Positions 50,361 through 59,548 of a stretch of DNA of 64,000 bases are shown in pieces. The stretch is from Mixta calida (GTDB lineage Bacteria; Pseudomonadota; Gammaproteobacteria; Enterobacterales; Enterobacteriaceae), in the NCBI RefSeq assembly GCF_002953215.1, contig NZ_CP026378.1, positions 2,400,540 through 2,464,539 on the forward strand, written 5' to 3'. How positions within the stretch are numbered: the stretch's first letter is position 1; each line of letters begins with the position of its first letter. The translations under genes and the position numbers were made by a program. Below the pieces are notes generated by a model. That model did not search any database. It saw nothing but the letters and a program-made list of their open reading frames with translations, and was not told the DNA's origin.

Positions 50361-53059
50361 TATGGTCTTAGCCCCATTTTAACCAATACAACGCCAGCAC
50401 TGCTTTTAAGTCCGGCGCCTGTAGAATCAATAAAGAAGCCACTGTTTGCCGAGCGGAAATTAAGCTGGTTATTGTCCTTACCAAATTGCCACCCATTACC
50501 AGACGCGTAACCGACAGATTCCAGCGTCCCTGCTATTTTCGCATTCGTAATAGCCGCGTCTTTTATTTTTGCACTATCAATGCTGGCGTCCTGTATCAGT
50601 GCAGAGCGGATAAATATTTGCCCGTTAATTGCAGCGAAAGCCAGTTGATAGTTTCCGGGGTTATTTCCAGTATAAATGCCGAATTGGTCAGCACTAAAAG
50701 CCAGCGTTGATTTATAACCACCACCCGAAGGCTCAATGCCCATTGCCATTCCGGCCTTGTAATACTGACCGTTTCGAAGAATCTGCAGGCCCACATCATA
50801 GAACGCACTGGCGCTACCATCTGAATTTACGGTGGCTGTCAGCTTCTGATTAACTGAAGAAGTCAGGTTGCTGATTTGAGCCTGTACGAGCGTGTTCTGC
50901 TCTGCCATCGCTTTACTGACGTCTGCGATAGTGGTGCGAACAGTCAGAATGTCAGCCCTTACCTCGCCATATTGCCGGAACTGGTGATCGACACTGGATT
51001 TATTATCAAGCGCGTTCTGCAGCATTCCTTCAATGTTGGTATCAATCTGGCTTGAAAGGCGATCAAATGCTCCTGATTCGCGTATCTGCTCATCGATATA
51101 ATCGATTAGCTCGCCGGTATCGGTGTTACACACCACGGGAACCTCAATAAATGCTGATGTCCCGAATGCGTTAATAGTCCTGACATACCAGTAATAAACC
51201 GGGCCTATCTGCAGCTCATAAGCCGTCCAGGTGGTTCCTGTGCCGGCCCTGCTGGCATTTCCCTCTACAGTATCTGCATTAATGTTCGCCAGTTTTGTTT
51301 GCCCTGAAGTCCAGAAATCAAACTGAGTGGAAATGTTGGTTATCTCAGCCAGCCGCGGGATTAACGTTACTGAAAAATATCCCTGCTTCTGCTCCACTTT
51401 TGACGGAGGCGGAGGTGCTTCAATGCTGAACTCAAGGTATGCTTCAGGCGACTCTGCCCCCATCTGGTTTACCGCGATAACATGAGCAGTGTATGTGTCA
51501 CGCATCAGGCCGGTCAGCCTGGTAAAAAAACCCGGAACCTGTACAGACATCACCAGTTCACCATCACGACGGATGAGCACTTTGTTATAAATAAATTGCC
51601 CCACGTTCTGCCATGACAGCACGCCCTGTACTACCTGCCCGATTTCTTCGACCGTATATTTCAGATTCTGGGGCTGCGCAACGCCTCCGGTAGGGAGTTG
51701 AGTGAAAGGCGGTCGATCTATTGGCTTGCCAATGGCGTCACCCCAGACCTCTGCCGTTTCCTGTTTGAGTGTCAGCTGGACACCGTTCTGCACGCCAAAC
51801 TTCCAGTCTGTCACGCGCATTTCAACGTTAATGATACCCAAAGAAGGAAAATTCACTTTCACATACATGCCCGGCCGGTAGCGGTAACCGCTCAGATTAA
51901 GCGTCACGTTCATCGTTCTGGAGATGCGCGTGCGCTTAAGCTTGATATCGGCCAGGCGCTGCGCCTGATATTCTGAGGTGACAAAGCGCAGCTTTAAATC
52001 CTGTGAAATCTCAACGCCATCTTCTGTGACCCATTCGGAAACAGAGACCGCCGGGAAATCTACTTCAGAGAAGCGCTGCTGTGGGTCAATGAATGTCCCG
52101 TTAATAGTATTAACCCGCTCGGACTGGGATACTTCCGGCATAATTTCAATGTCACCGGCAAGCTGGCTTTCGCTGATTACCTCTACTGCCGGTCCGTAAT
52201 AGGCGCCGACGATAATCCCATGCTTACCGGCGATATATGTAGCTTCACCAGAGCAGGCAGAAAGCATGGCTTCAAGGATGCTTGCCTTGTTCTCGCTCAG
52301 GTCAAACTCGCCGTTAATGGTGTACCGCGGCTCTGTTTTACCATCTGCACGGGTTACAGTTTCATCACAGATATTTGCCGCTTCCTGAAACTGATCCCAG
52401 TTGATATCTGCGTCGGCCACCTTCAGATAGTTCCGGTAATAATCCAGGATGCACAGCGCCGCGTTATTGCTGTAAACAGTCTTACCCATCCGCGGGTCGT
52501 AAACGGCGCGGCCAAGCTTCTCGACCGTTACATTCGGTATGCCTGATGGGAATTTCTCGGCATCAAACTTCAGCGTCAGGCGAAGCCAGCTGATGCCCTT
52601 GCCGATCATGTCCTCTTTCCATGAGGGTGCATTTTTCAGGAGATAAGGGTCGGCGGTCTGGCGGTCAATATGCACTTCGTAAGTCGCGCTATCACCATAC
52701 GTATCGATAGTGTCATCACCGAGATAGATTGCGCCAATACCGGTTATTGGATGCCCGGCCAGCGTAATGGCGAGGTGGAGCAATTCGCCGTCTGCCTGAT
52801 CGCCTTCCTGCTCTTCTGAGAAAAACAGAGTGCCGGCAGAAAGAGAACGACCATAGACTACTGTCTTTGCACTCGCGGCAGCACGGAGAACCTGCTTTCT
52901 CTCCTGAGTGTTTCTGTACGAATCCAGCGCGGGTGTTTTGGTCAGCGCCTGAGTCGCTATCTGAGCGGCTACAGTAATAACCATCGCAATAGCATACGCT
53001 TCGTTTGCTACTGCAATCCCTGCGGCAACAGACGCAATAACAGGAATAGCTGCAGGCAT
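50360..53059 (-). CDS. central tail fibre / host specificity protein (gpJ-like)
   Basis: 899 aa from the ATG at 53059, which overlaps the upstream stop as TGATG. The N-terminus has a hydrophobic stretch (about 3-40). The middle is the TipJ-like hub region; fibronectin-III-like parts begin near PPPPSKVEQKQGYFSV. The C-terminal part (NGQIFIRSALIQDASIDSAK) is the DUF1983-like region found in gpJ proteins. It forms the tail tip and decides the receptor. A homologue of lambda J by position and organisation, shorter than J (1132 aa). Confidence 0.85.
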   Translation of the reverse strand: MPAAIPVIASVAAGIAVANEAYAIAMVITVAAQIATQALTKTPALDSYRNTQERKQVLRAAASAKTVVYGRSLSAGTLFFSEEQEGDQADGELLHLAITLAGHPITGIGAIYLGDDTIDTYGDSATYEVHIDRQTADPYLLKNAPSWKEDMIGKGISWLRLTLKFDAEKFPSGIPNVTVEKLGRAVYDPRMGKTVYSNNAALCILDYYRNYLKVADADINWDQFQEAANICDETVTRADGKTEPRYTINGEFDLSENKASILEAMLSACSGEATYIAGKHGIIVGAYYGPAVEVISESQLAGDIEIMPEVSQSERVNTINGTFIDPQQRFSEVDFPAVSVSEWVTEDGVEISQDLKLRFVTSEYQAQRLADIKLKRTRISRTMNVTLNLSGYRYRPGMYVKVNFPSLGIINVEMRVTDWKFGVQNGVQLTLKQETAEVWGDAIGKPIDRPPFTQLPTGGVAQPQNLKYTVEEIGQVVQGVLSWQNVGQFIYNKVLIRRDGELVMSVQVPGFFTRLTGLMRDTYTAHVIAVNQMGAESPEAYLEFSIEAPPPPSKVEQKQGYFSVTLIPRLAEITNISTQFDFWTSGQTKLANINADTVEGNASRAGTGTTWTAYELQIGPVYYWYVRTINAFGTSAFIEVPVVCNTDTGELIDYIDEQIRESGAFDRLSSQIDTNIEGMLQNALDNKSSVDHQFRQYGEVRADILTVRTTIADVSKAMAEQNTLVQAQISNLTSSVNQKLTATVNSDGSASAFYDVGLQILRNGQYYKAGMAMGIEPSGGGYKSTLAFSADQFGIYTGNNPGNYQLAFAAINGQIFIRSALIQDASIDSAKIKDAAITNAKIAGTLESVGYASGNGWQFGKDNNQLNFRSANSGFFIDSTGAGLKSSAGVVLVKMGLRP

Positions 53060-53457
53060 CAGCGGACCCTCCACACGCTCAGCGGATTGAGTCGTAAACC
53101 GACCAGCCCGCTCTCACCCGGCACCCAAACGGCACCACCATAAATGACCCCGGCACATTTCCGGCCTGCATTCTCAATCACGGCGATATCACCGCGCTGT
53201 GCCAGCGCCGGGGTTACTTCATCCAGAAATTGAGCCAGTACTTTTTCCAGAGAGCCACCGCTGCGCAGCAGCGTCTTTTTGGCGCCTGTTTCGCTGTTGT
53301 ATGTTCCCCGAAACCCGACAGCAAAATCTTCCCCGCTCATCGCTTTGGCACAGTCGGCAGCAAACAGGCAACAGTCATGCTCACCCCATAAAAAAGGCCG
53401 CTTTTCAGCGGCCTTAATCACGGTTACCAGTCTTTTCTGCCAGTCAGGATGTTTCAT
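53059..53457 (-). CDS. tail tip assembly protein (gpK-like, NlpC/P60-type or DUF6950)
   Basis: 132 aa. Residues WGEHDCCLFAADCAKAMSG and RGDIAVIE are typical of the small Cys-containing proteins that stand in for gpK upstream of gpJ in siphophages. A Cys-His pair could be a peptidase site. It is tightly linked to gpJ (TGATG) and lies 6 bp after the upstream gene. Confidence 0.72.
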   Translation of the reverse strand: MKHPDWQKRLVTVIKAAEKRPFLWGEHDCCLFAADCAKAMSGEDFAVGFRGTYNSETGAKKTLLRSGGSLEKVLAQFLDEVTPALAQRGDIAVIENAGRKCAGVIYGGAVWVPGESGLVGLRLNPLSVWRVR

Positions 53458-53463
53458 AAAACC

Positions 53464-54048
53464 TCACGAATAGGTAAAGCCTGGGGCATCCTTTTTACTG
53501 CCCCAGAAAATAGAGCGTTCTGACATCTGCGCTACATAGCGAAAAATCCGGTCTCCGGGCTCTGCCGCCTGATGTGACTCATCGGTATAGCGATCCGGAA
53601 ATGGACGTTGCCAGTCCTCAAAGATATTGCTGACAGTGTATTGAAGCGCATTGGTTTCTCCGGCCGTCGCCCCTGTGCTGGAGACCTTACCCTTGAAGAT
53701 GAGATCTGCCACCTGCGGCTTGCCGTTGTCGTCAATCGCAACCAGATATATCTCTGCCGGCCGACCTACACACCGCTCATTCAGGGTGCTGGCGAACAGC
53801 GCCATATCCAGACCGGAAAGCGTCATTTTTAACTGCGTGGGGCTGGTTGTATTGGTTTCGCTGACATCATCAATGGCACCCAGGCGCCCCATGCCATAAT
53901 AAACAAAACCATTGAGAACCAGCGGGCCGGTTCCTGAATGCACATAAACCGTGCCTGATTCGAACTGGATGTTCGCAGCAATGACTACCGTCACGCGGTC
54001 GCGTGAAAGCCAGTCGACCATGGAGTCAGAAAACGGGGAATAAAGCAT
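53464..54048 (-). CDS. minor tail protein (gpL position)
   Basis: 194 aa beginning MLYSPFSDSMVDWLSRDRV, a soluble protein with a beta-rich central part and a C-terminal aromatic patch (SERSIFWGSKKDAPGF). It occupies the gpL position between the M-like and K-like genes; its ATG overlaps the upstream stop (TAATG). Function as tip or hub component is inferred from order. Confidence 0.7.
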   Translation of the reverse strand: MLYSPFSDSMVDWLSRDRVTVVIAANIQFESGTVYVHSGTGPLVLNGFVYYGMGRLGAIDDVSETNTTSPTQLKMTLSGLDMALFASTLNERCVGRPAEIYLVAIDDNGKPQVADLIFKGKVSSTGATAGETNALQYTVSNIFEDWQRPFPDRYTDESHQAAEPGDRIFRYVAQMSERSIFWGSKKDAPGFTYS

Positions 54049-54641
54049 TAAAACGCCTCCTCAAATTCAATCGTCATTGACGTTACACCGCCCGGCGCCC
54101 TGGCATATGATCCCTGTGAGTTATCTGCCAGCTTGAAAATTCCCCATGGTTGTTTCACTTCGACCGCACTGTTCGCTGCTGGCGAAGACCGCAGCATCGG
54201 CGCAATGGGGATTACTGCCACACCGTAAGCATTACTCTTGACGTCCGCAGTCACTTTTTTCAGCTCCGAGTTCACTGTCAGATAATCACCCGCACGCAGC
54301 ACCACCGTGTTTGCAGTCCACCCTTTGGTTGAAAGCGTGGCGCCGGTCTGGTCAGGGTCTGACACAACAGGACTCCCCGCCGGCGCTTTACCATCCCTGC
54401 CCCAGTCCCGAATCCGAACGCGACCATATTCGCCATCCAGCGCAGCCAGGACTGCTTCAATTTTTCGGGACTGAGCCTCTTCCAGCACTGAATACTCGAC
54501 CGTGCATTTCCAGCGAGAGCCGGGAAAGCGGACAACCTGCGAAGCACCATTAAAGGGAGAGCGGAAGGTTTTGGTGTTTGATTCGAGATGCCAGTTAAGC
54601 GAGGAAGGATTGGGGCCGGGCCATTCAAGTACATCCGCCAT
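54048..54641 (-). CDS. minor tail protein (gpM or distal tail protein position)
   Basis: 197 aa, start MADVLEWPGPNPSSLNWHLE. It has SRWKCTVEYSVLEEAQSRKI and GEYGRVRIRDWGRDG, motifs seen in siphophage proteins directly after the tape measure gene. It probably joins the tube to the tip. The gene is 15 bp downstream of the tape measure gene. Confidence 0.72.
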   Translation of the reverse strand: MADVLEWPGPNPSSLNWHLESNTKTFRSPFNGASQVVRFPGSRWKCTVEYSVLEEAQSRKIEAVLAALDGEYGRVRIRDWGRDGKAPAGSPVVSDPDQTGATLSTKGWTANTVVLRAGDYLTVNSELKKVTADVKSNAYGVAVIPIAPMLRSSPAANSAVEVKQPWGIFKLADNSQGSYARAPGGVTSMTIEFEEAF

Positions 54642-54655
54642 TGTTTACTCCTGAG

Positions 54656-57478
54656 TTACACTCCCAACAGGCGACGCGCCTGTCCTCTGTTCTGGAAATC
54701 CTGCAGCATATCCTGACGGGCTCGTTTGGCGCCGTCATTTGCCCCTTTACGCGCAGCTTCCTCCATTGCCTTCTGTAGCGCCGCATCGCCATTACCGGAG
54801 ACGTGGATAGTCTGCTGAATGATGATGTCACCAACGCTGCCTCCTGATGCCTGGCCGCCGCTGTGCAGCTGAACACCCAGGGAGCCGTCCGGCCCGCGCT
54901 TCAGCGGCATGATTGCTTCGGGACCAGCCTCACCGAACACCCCTGCACCTTTAGCGAAAGCAAAGAACTTCGGAGAGTCGTAGATGCCGCCACTGTAAGC
55001 GCTTAGTGATGGCGAATCATAAACCCCACCTTTCGCGTTCAGGCTGAGGTTGTTATAGGCACCACTGGAAAAGGCATTACTCGATGAGCTGGAGGCAGAT
55101 GCTGCAGCACCGCCGGAAAACATGCCGCCTGCAGCACTGAAGATGCTGGTACCCAACCCGACCAGAGCCTGACGGGCTGCAATGCGTGCTATATCGGAGA
55201 GAACCGAGTTGGCGAAGTCGCTAAAGGATACTTTGCCTGTAGTGACAAAGCTGACCAGAGAGTCTTCCATGCCAGTAAAAGCATTCGTGAATAGCTGCTC
55301 TGACATTGCTGACACATTGGTCGCGCTGTCCTGATATTCCTGCCACGCACGGGATGCACCGGCAGTAAAAGACCCGCGAGCTTCATTCATCCGCTGAATG
55401 TGCGCATCGTAGTTGCTAAGCTCAGTCTGCAATGCCTGCTGCTGAAGCTGAATCTCCTGGTCAATCTCTTCGCGGGCAATGTCACTCGTCGCCGATGCCC
55501 TTTGCTGGCGCAGCTGAGTGATTTTGTCGTTGTAGGATTGCTCAAGGGAGAGGCGTTGCGTGTACTGCTGCTGCTCGTACTGGCTGAGCCCGCCGCCGGC
55601 AAAAAGCTCGTCTGTTGCATACTGGCTTTGCCGGTTGGTGATGGTGCGCTCAATGTCAGCCCGGGCTTTATCCAGCGCCAGCAGCTTCTCGCGAGTCTCG
55701 ATTTGCTTCTCCAGCGCCGCGTTCTGCTGCAGTTGCGCAGTGATGAGGTCGGCACTCGCGAGCAGCGATTTCTGGTCAGCGGTTAGCGTCTGCTTGGTCT
55801 TGATATCAGCCAGTTGTTGCTCCCACTTGATGAGCGCCTGTTGCTGAGTGCCGATCTTGTCACTGGTATCGTACTGGCTGAGTAACACTTGCTGTTGCTG
55901 ACGTAGCTGGTCGAGCATCCGGGCGCCCGCATCTTCAGGGTATGCGTGGCCTTTTGGCTGCTGCGGGTCTTTATAAATATCATTGATGCGGGCAATATTT
56001 TTAGCGTATTGCTCCTGAGTGATAGCGCCAGCCTTAAGGAAATCATTTTGCTGCCTAATGGCCTTAACCCGCCGGTCTGCATTAGTCAGGTACTGCTGAT
56101 TAACCCTGTCAGCTTCCTGCTGGGTTTTTATGGACTTATCCTGCGCAGCCTGACCTGCGGCTATTGCGCTTGTCATGTCATTCTGTAAATTAATGACATT
56201 TTGCAGAATGCTTACTTCAGCTGCCGCTCCTGTGCCTGAAGCACTATTTACTCCATATGTATTCCATAAACCATTCCCTAGCCCGCTAGCCTGCTGCTGA
56301 GCGGCATTCTTGGCCGCTTCGAGCTTTTCCTGAAGTGTAGACTCGCGCCCTACATTCAGCATTTGATCCCATGCTGACTTTGCTGCAGCCCCTAACGAAT
56401 TCCAGGCCGTTTCAACGAACCCTAGGTTATCGTGAATGTCTTTGGCGCGCCGATTCATGGTTGCGGCATACGTTTCTGTAGCCAGCCTTGCTGCTTCTTG
56501 CTGGTTACCTTCATCCTGAAGAGCTTTTATCTGGTTATAGACTGCAAGCGAAAGAAAGTGATACTGATCATTCAACTTGGAGATAGAGTCCAGTGGGCTT
56601 CCAGCAATTTTGTCAAAATCAGATACGAGTTGATCCACTGACTGGCCAGTGACCTTACTCATGTTTACGACAGCTGTTGAGACAACTTCCAGTGAATCAC
56701 CAGCCACTTTACCGCTTGATGCGACCTGATTTAAAACTGATGCGGCCATGCCGCGCGTTGAGCCTGTGCTGCGAGCTATCTGGTCTGCCATATCCATCAA
56801 CTGGCCGGATGTTTTTCCTGCGGCATTTCCAGTAAGCACCAGTGTTTTATAAAACTGCTCTTGCTCTTCACTTCCCTGATAATAAGCCAGAGCGAGCGCC
56901 CCCGTGGCAGCGGCAGCAGCAGTGAGAGGGTTTACCAAGCCGCCAACGTATGCCCCAACAGCTCGCGCTGCAGGGCCTATACCGCCGAACATATCCTTAA
57001 GCTGTCCACCCTGCTGCAAAAGCACCATGAAAGGGCTTTGACCTCCTGCCAGACTTACTGCTATGTCTGTCATCTGTGCGGGAATCATGCGCATCTGATA
57101 GGCTGCTTGTCTGGATGAAATACCGGCCTTGCCGACAGTTTCTGAGAACCCAGTGAGTCTGTTTCGCGTCTCCTCAATTTTCTTGGAATATTCGCTGAAT
57201 GTGTCGGTATCGATAAAGCCTTTGGCCTGAAATTTAGCAAGCTGCCGCTGCTGGTGATCCAGGCGGTTGAGCGCGGCGTTTACCGGGTCAATTTTATCCA
57301 GCAAATCAGAGAGTGATCTTGCTTCCTGATCGGTAGCTTTTGCCGTCCTGCCGGCGCTATCCGCTGCCTTCTGACCTGCCTGAGTCATTCTATTCAGAGC
57401 GCCGGCTAAACCTTCGGCATTGCGCTGGGCGCCCGTGCTGTCAATGACAATCGCAAGACGAGATTGTTGTTCGGCCAT
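54656..57478 (-). CDS. tail tape measure protein
   Basis: 940 aa from the ATG at 57478 with GGAGAAAAC upstream. Long alpha-helical and coiled-coil stretches, rich in Gln and Ala (for example QLRQQQQVLLSQYD), hydrophobic segments near residues 190-215, and a Gly/Ala/Ser-rich C-terminus with FGEAGPEAIMPLKRGPDG, a hallmark of lambda-family tape measure proteins. It sets tail length; 940 residues would predict a tail near 140 nm by the usual 0.15 nm per residue. Confidence 0.93.
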   Translation of the reverse strand: MAEQQSRLAIVIDSTGAQRNAEGLAGALNRMTQAGQKAADSAGRTAKATDQEARSLSDLLDKIDPVNAALNRLDHQQRQLAKFQAKGFIDTDTFSEYSKKIEETRNRLTGFSETVGKAGISSRQAAYQMRMIPAQMTDIAVSLAGGQSPFMVLLQQGGQLKDMFGGIGPAARAVGAYVGGLVNPLTAAAAATGALALAYYQGSEEQEQFYKTLVLTGNAAGKTSGQLMDMADQIARSTGSTRGMAASVLNQVASSGKVAGDSLEVVSTAVVNMSKVTGQSVDQLVSDFDKIAGSPLDSISKLNDQYHFLSLAVYNQIKALQDEGNQQEAARLATETYAATMNRRAKDIHDNLGFVETAWNSLGAAAKSAWDQMLNVGRESTLQEKLEAAKNAAQQQASGLGNGLWNTYGVNSASGTGAAAEVSILQNVINLQNDMTSAIAAGQAAQDKSIKTQQEADRVNQQYLTNADRRVKAIRQQNDFLKAGAITQEQYAKNIARINDIYKDPQQPKGHAYPEDAGARMLDQLRQQQQVLLSQYDTSDKIGTQQQALIKWEQQLADIKTKQTLTADQKSLLASADLITAQLQQNAALEKQIETREKLLALDKARADIERTITNRQSQYATDELFAGGGLSQYEQQQYTQRLSLEQSYNDKITQLRQQRASATSDIAREEIDQEIQLQQQALQTELSNYDAHIQRMNEARGSFTAGASRAWQEYQDSATNVSAMSEQLFTNAFTGMEDSLVSFVTTGKVSFSDFANSVLSDIARIAARQALVGLGTSIFSAAGGMFSGGAAASASSSSSNAFSSGAYNNLSLNAKGGVYDSPSLSAYSGGIYDSPKFFAFAKGAGVFGEAGPEAIMPLKRGPDGSLGVQLHSGGQASGGSVGDIIIQQTIHVSGNGDAALQKAMEEAARKGANDGAKRARQDMLQDFQNRGQARRLLGV

Positions 57479-57493
57479 GTTTTCTCCGGGCAT

Positions 57494-57518
57494 AAAAAAA
57501 CCCCGCCGAAGCGAGGTT
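57494..57518 (-). terminator. terminator between cassette and tape measure gene
   Basis: Stem AACCCCGC/GCGAGGTT (57499-57506, 57511-57518) with a CGAA/TTCG tetraloop and seven T on the minus strand. It would end transcripts of the regulatory cassette just before the tape measure gene and would need to be overridden by late antitermination. Confidence 0.8.
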
Positions 57519-57534
57519 CATAATGATTTAATTA

Positions 57535-57981
57535 CTATCTTGAAGAGGTAAGCATTAGCTTTCCGTTCTCATCCCAAACATTAACACTTAGTCTTGACCC
57601 TTCATTCGCGCTAGTTAATGTTATCTCTGCTTTGCTTTTCTGAATCCCCTTCATGCCAAAGGTTGTAACTCTTTCTCCATCAGCAAAGTATGAGTTCACA
57701 TCGTCTTTGTAAAAAGACTCACCATCGACAATGAGCGAGGCGTCGCTGCCTGATAAATTAAGCTTTGCATGCCTCCATTTTCCGCTTCCCAACTGATCGC
57801 CGGCGGTTATATGGCACTCAAGAGAGACACTGCCGTTGTTACAATCAAATTTTGCTGATTCTGGCTTTGGTCGCTCTGCCTTTGACTGTTCTGACTGCGG
57901 AGACACAGCTTTAACATCGTTGGAGTTATCGCATCCTGATAACAATAAACCGGCCATAACCATTAGAATTATTCTCTTCAC
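57535..57981 (-). CDS. phage-encoded lipoprotein of unknown function
   Basis: 148 aa from GTG at 57981 (with GGGGA upstream) or 141 aa from ATG at 57960. The signal (LMVMAGLLLSGC) ends in a clear lipobox LLSGC. The mature part has a Lys/Pro/Gln/Ser linker, then a beta-rich domain with a likely C-C pair (FDCNNGSVSLECH). It is the last gene of the minus-strand cassette operon. By analogy with other phage lipoproteins (Cor, Llp) it may block receptor or DNA entry of later phages; that is inference only. Confidence 0.7.
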   Translation of the reverse strand: MKRIILMVMAGLLLSGCDNSNDVKAVSPQSEQSKAERPKPESAKFDCNNGSVSLECHITAGDQLGSGKWRHAKLNLSGSDASLIVDGESFYKDDVNSYFADGERVTTFGMKGIQKSKAEITLTSANEGSRLSVNVWDENGKLMLTSSR

Positions 57982-58085
57982 ATCCCTATCCCCATCAGTA
58001 ACAAGTGAGATAAATCCTAGCGAGGATAGAAGGCAAAGGGAAGCAAGAAACCCGCAGTTAAGCGGGTTTGTTCTAATGCTTATAA

Positions 58086-58874
58086 TCAGAAGATCTTGCC
58101 AATATCTACACCGTAAACAGCGAGCCATGCCTCACGAGGCCAAGACTTCACTGTCCCGAAGCGTGGGTCGTCAACTTCATGAGGCTGCTTGTCATTCTCG
58201 ATACACCACTTGCGCAGGGGGTGCCACTTAAACTTCTGACCTGTCTTTTTCTCTACCGGAATGATGGCGGCGTAGTTTTTGCTTTCACCCAGGCGTTCAG
58301 CAAGCTTATTCCTTTGCCGTACTGCAACGGAAGCAGTCGCCATGGCAGTAGCTTCTCGCTTTTCGGCAATCCACAGCTTTTCTTTGACCGCCCTGTCGCG
58401 CTGTTGCTCCAGAAGCCGATTCTCTTTGACTTTGGCCAGCAAATCCTCAAGTGCTTGTTCATAGGTCTGAGGTAGAATGCTTTTTACTGGCGGCCGGAAG
58501 TAAGCATCTTCCAACTTTTCGAAGAACAACCAAGCAGCGTCAGTATCAACAATCTTTGACATGCGAGCTGCGCCCTTCTCGGTCCAAAGCGTAACAGCGC
58601 GAGCTTTACTGGAAATTTGTGAGCCAACCATATTGGCTCGCAAATCGGTTAATGGTTTCCCTCTTGCTATGAAGAAATGCACGTTTTCAGTGAACCGAGC
58701 CTTATTATTAGAAAGGTTCATGCGGATGTTCTTTTCTTCCGTCCCGTACCCCTTCGCTAGCGTCTCCGTGGTGACTACTCTTACCCCTTGCCATTCAATA
58801 ACAGGGCAATCGAGGGGATCGACAACCGTGTTCATCGGTGCTACATTTACAGCAGTTGATGTTGATTGTTGCAT
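58086..58874 (-). CDS. ant: ORF6N-domain antirepressor
   Basis: 262 aa from the ATG at 58874, with GGAG 6 bp upstream. The ORF6N domain covers about 25-135 (VIEWQGVRVVTTETLAKGYG, KARFTENVHFF, LWTEKGAARMSKIVDTDAAW, FEKLEDAYFRP). A charged helical stretch follows, and the C-terminal part (KKTGQKFKWHPLRKWC, PREAWLAVYGVDI) is a typical antirepressor C-terminal domain. Such proteins, like P22 Ant, bind and inactivate prophage repressors. A convergent antisense transcription unit overlaps its start. Confidence 0.82.
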   Translation of the reverse strand: MQQSTSTAVNVAPMNTVVDPLDCPVIEWQGVRVVTTETLAKGYGTEEKNIRMNLSNNKARFTENVHFFIARGKPLTDLRANMVGSQISSKARAVTLWTEKGAARMSKIVDTDAAWLFFEKLEDAYFRPPVKSILPQTYEQALEDLLAKVKENRLLEQQRDRAVKEKLWIAEKREATAMATASVAVRQRNKLAERLGESKNYAAIIPVEKKTGQKFKWHPLRKWCIENDKQPHEVDDPRFGTVKSWPREAWLAVYGVDIGKIF

Positions 58875-58932
58875 GTCAAACTCCAATCAGTAGTTGATGT
58901 AGACCGCCAGCAGCCACTGGCGGTTTTTCTTT
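58819..58932 (+). ncRNA. candidate sar-like antisense RNA unit over the ant ribosome binding site
   Basis: On the plus strand, -35 TCGACA (58819-58824) and -10 TACATT (58842-58847) are 17 bp apart. About 57 bp after the -10 there is an intrinsic terminator, stem CCGCCAG/CTGGCGG (58904-58910, 58917-58923) with TTTTTCTTTTT. The RNA would run from about 58854 to 58932 (75-80 nt) and is complementary to the ORF6N gene's start codon and GGAG. In phage P22 the 68/69-nt sar RNA starts inside ant, ends in the arc-ant gap and blocks ant translation. Prediction from sequence only. Confidence 0.6.
58904..58932 (+). terminator. plus-strand terminator between the two antirepressor genes
   Basis: A 7-bp GC-rich stem with 6-nt loop followed by nine T with one C. 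It points against both flanking genes, which are on the minus strand, so it must serve a plus-strand RNA. Confidence 0.8.
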
Positions 58933-59514
58933 TTAGCGAATCCGTGCTTCTTCTCCCTGCAGTAGCTGTTTAGCAGCATCCCGCTTTACAAAATTCATGA
59001 AGATTTTTCCGTCAGCGAATCTGTCGCAAAGCCGCCCCGCCAGTGGTGACTCAATAGCACGCAGGGCTGGCTCTATCTGGGTTTTCCATGCCTCATACAT
59101 CACCTCATAGTGAGTAAAGAGCGCCTCTACATGGTAAGCGTGTTTTTCCCGATCGCTTGGGGTCGATGCTTCTGGCATGTGGGTAGCGACTTCGCGATCC
59201 AGAATATCCAAGACCCAGCGACGAAACTCTTTGGCTACAGGCGTACGGGCGAACATTGCTATCAGGTGGGCACCGCGAAGAGAAAATGCGCGGGCCATTT
59301 GCTCTCCATAAGGGGTGGTCACTTTGACCACCCCGGTCATTTGCTCAGTAAATTCATCAGCGTGGCGGGTATAAATGCGCTGAACCGCCTTGTCATCTGC
59401 ATACTGAAGCGCATCACCGATCTGGCTGGCAGTGAGCCAGATGCCATCAAGATTTGCGACTGGTTGCAGGCTGACACCGTGGAAGTTCATTCCTGTTTTA
59501 GCTACAATGTTCAT
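58933..59514 (-). CDS. BRO-N domain antirepressor-type protein
   Basis: 193 aa from the ATG at 59514, with AAGGA 8 bp upstream. The BRO-N domain covers about 10-115 (FHGVSLQPVANLDGIWLTAS, QIGDALQYADDKAVQRIYTR, LRGAHLIAMFARTPVAKEFR, RWVLDILDREV). The C-terminal helical part ends AAKQLLQGEEARIR. BRO-N is found in phage antirepressors and regulators. It lies between the Arc-like gene and the ORF6N gene in one operon. Confidence 0.8.
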   Translation of the reverse strand: MNIVAKTGMNFHGVSLQPVANLDGIWLTASQIGDALQYADDKAVQRIYTRHADEFTEQMTGVVKVTTPYGEQMARAFSLRGAHLIAMFARTPVAKEFRRWVLDILDREVATHMPEASTPSDREKHAYHVEALFTHYEVMYEAWKTQIEPALRAIESPLAGRLCDRFADGKIFMNFVKRDAAKQLLQGEEARIR

Positions 59515-59548
59515 ATCGTTAATTCCTTGCTGGGGATTTTCGGTTAAT

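Noticed and set aside
58561-58893. 110-codon plus-strand frame opposite the ORF6N gene
   Set aside because: It is antisense to a domain-containing gene, with no ribosome binding site; the plus-strand signal here is better read as a short non-coding RNA.
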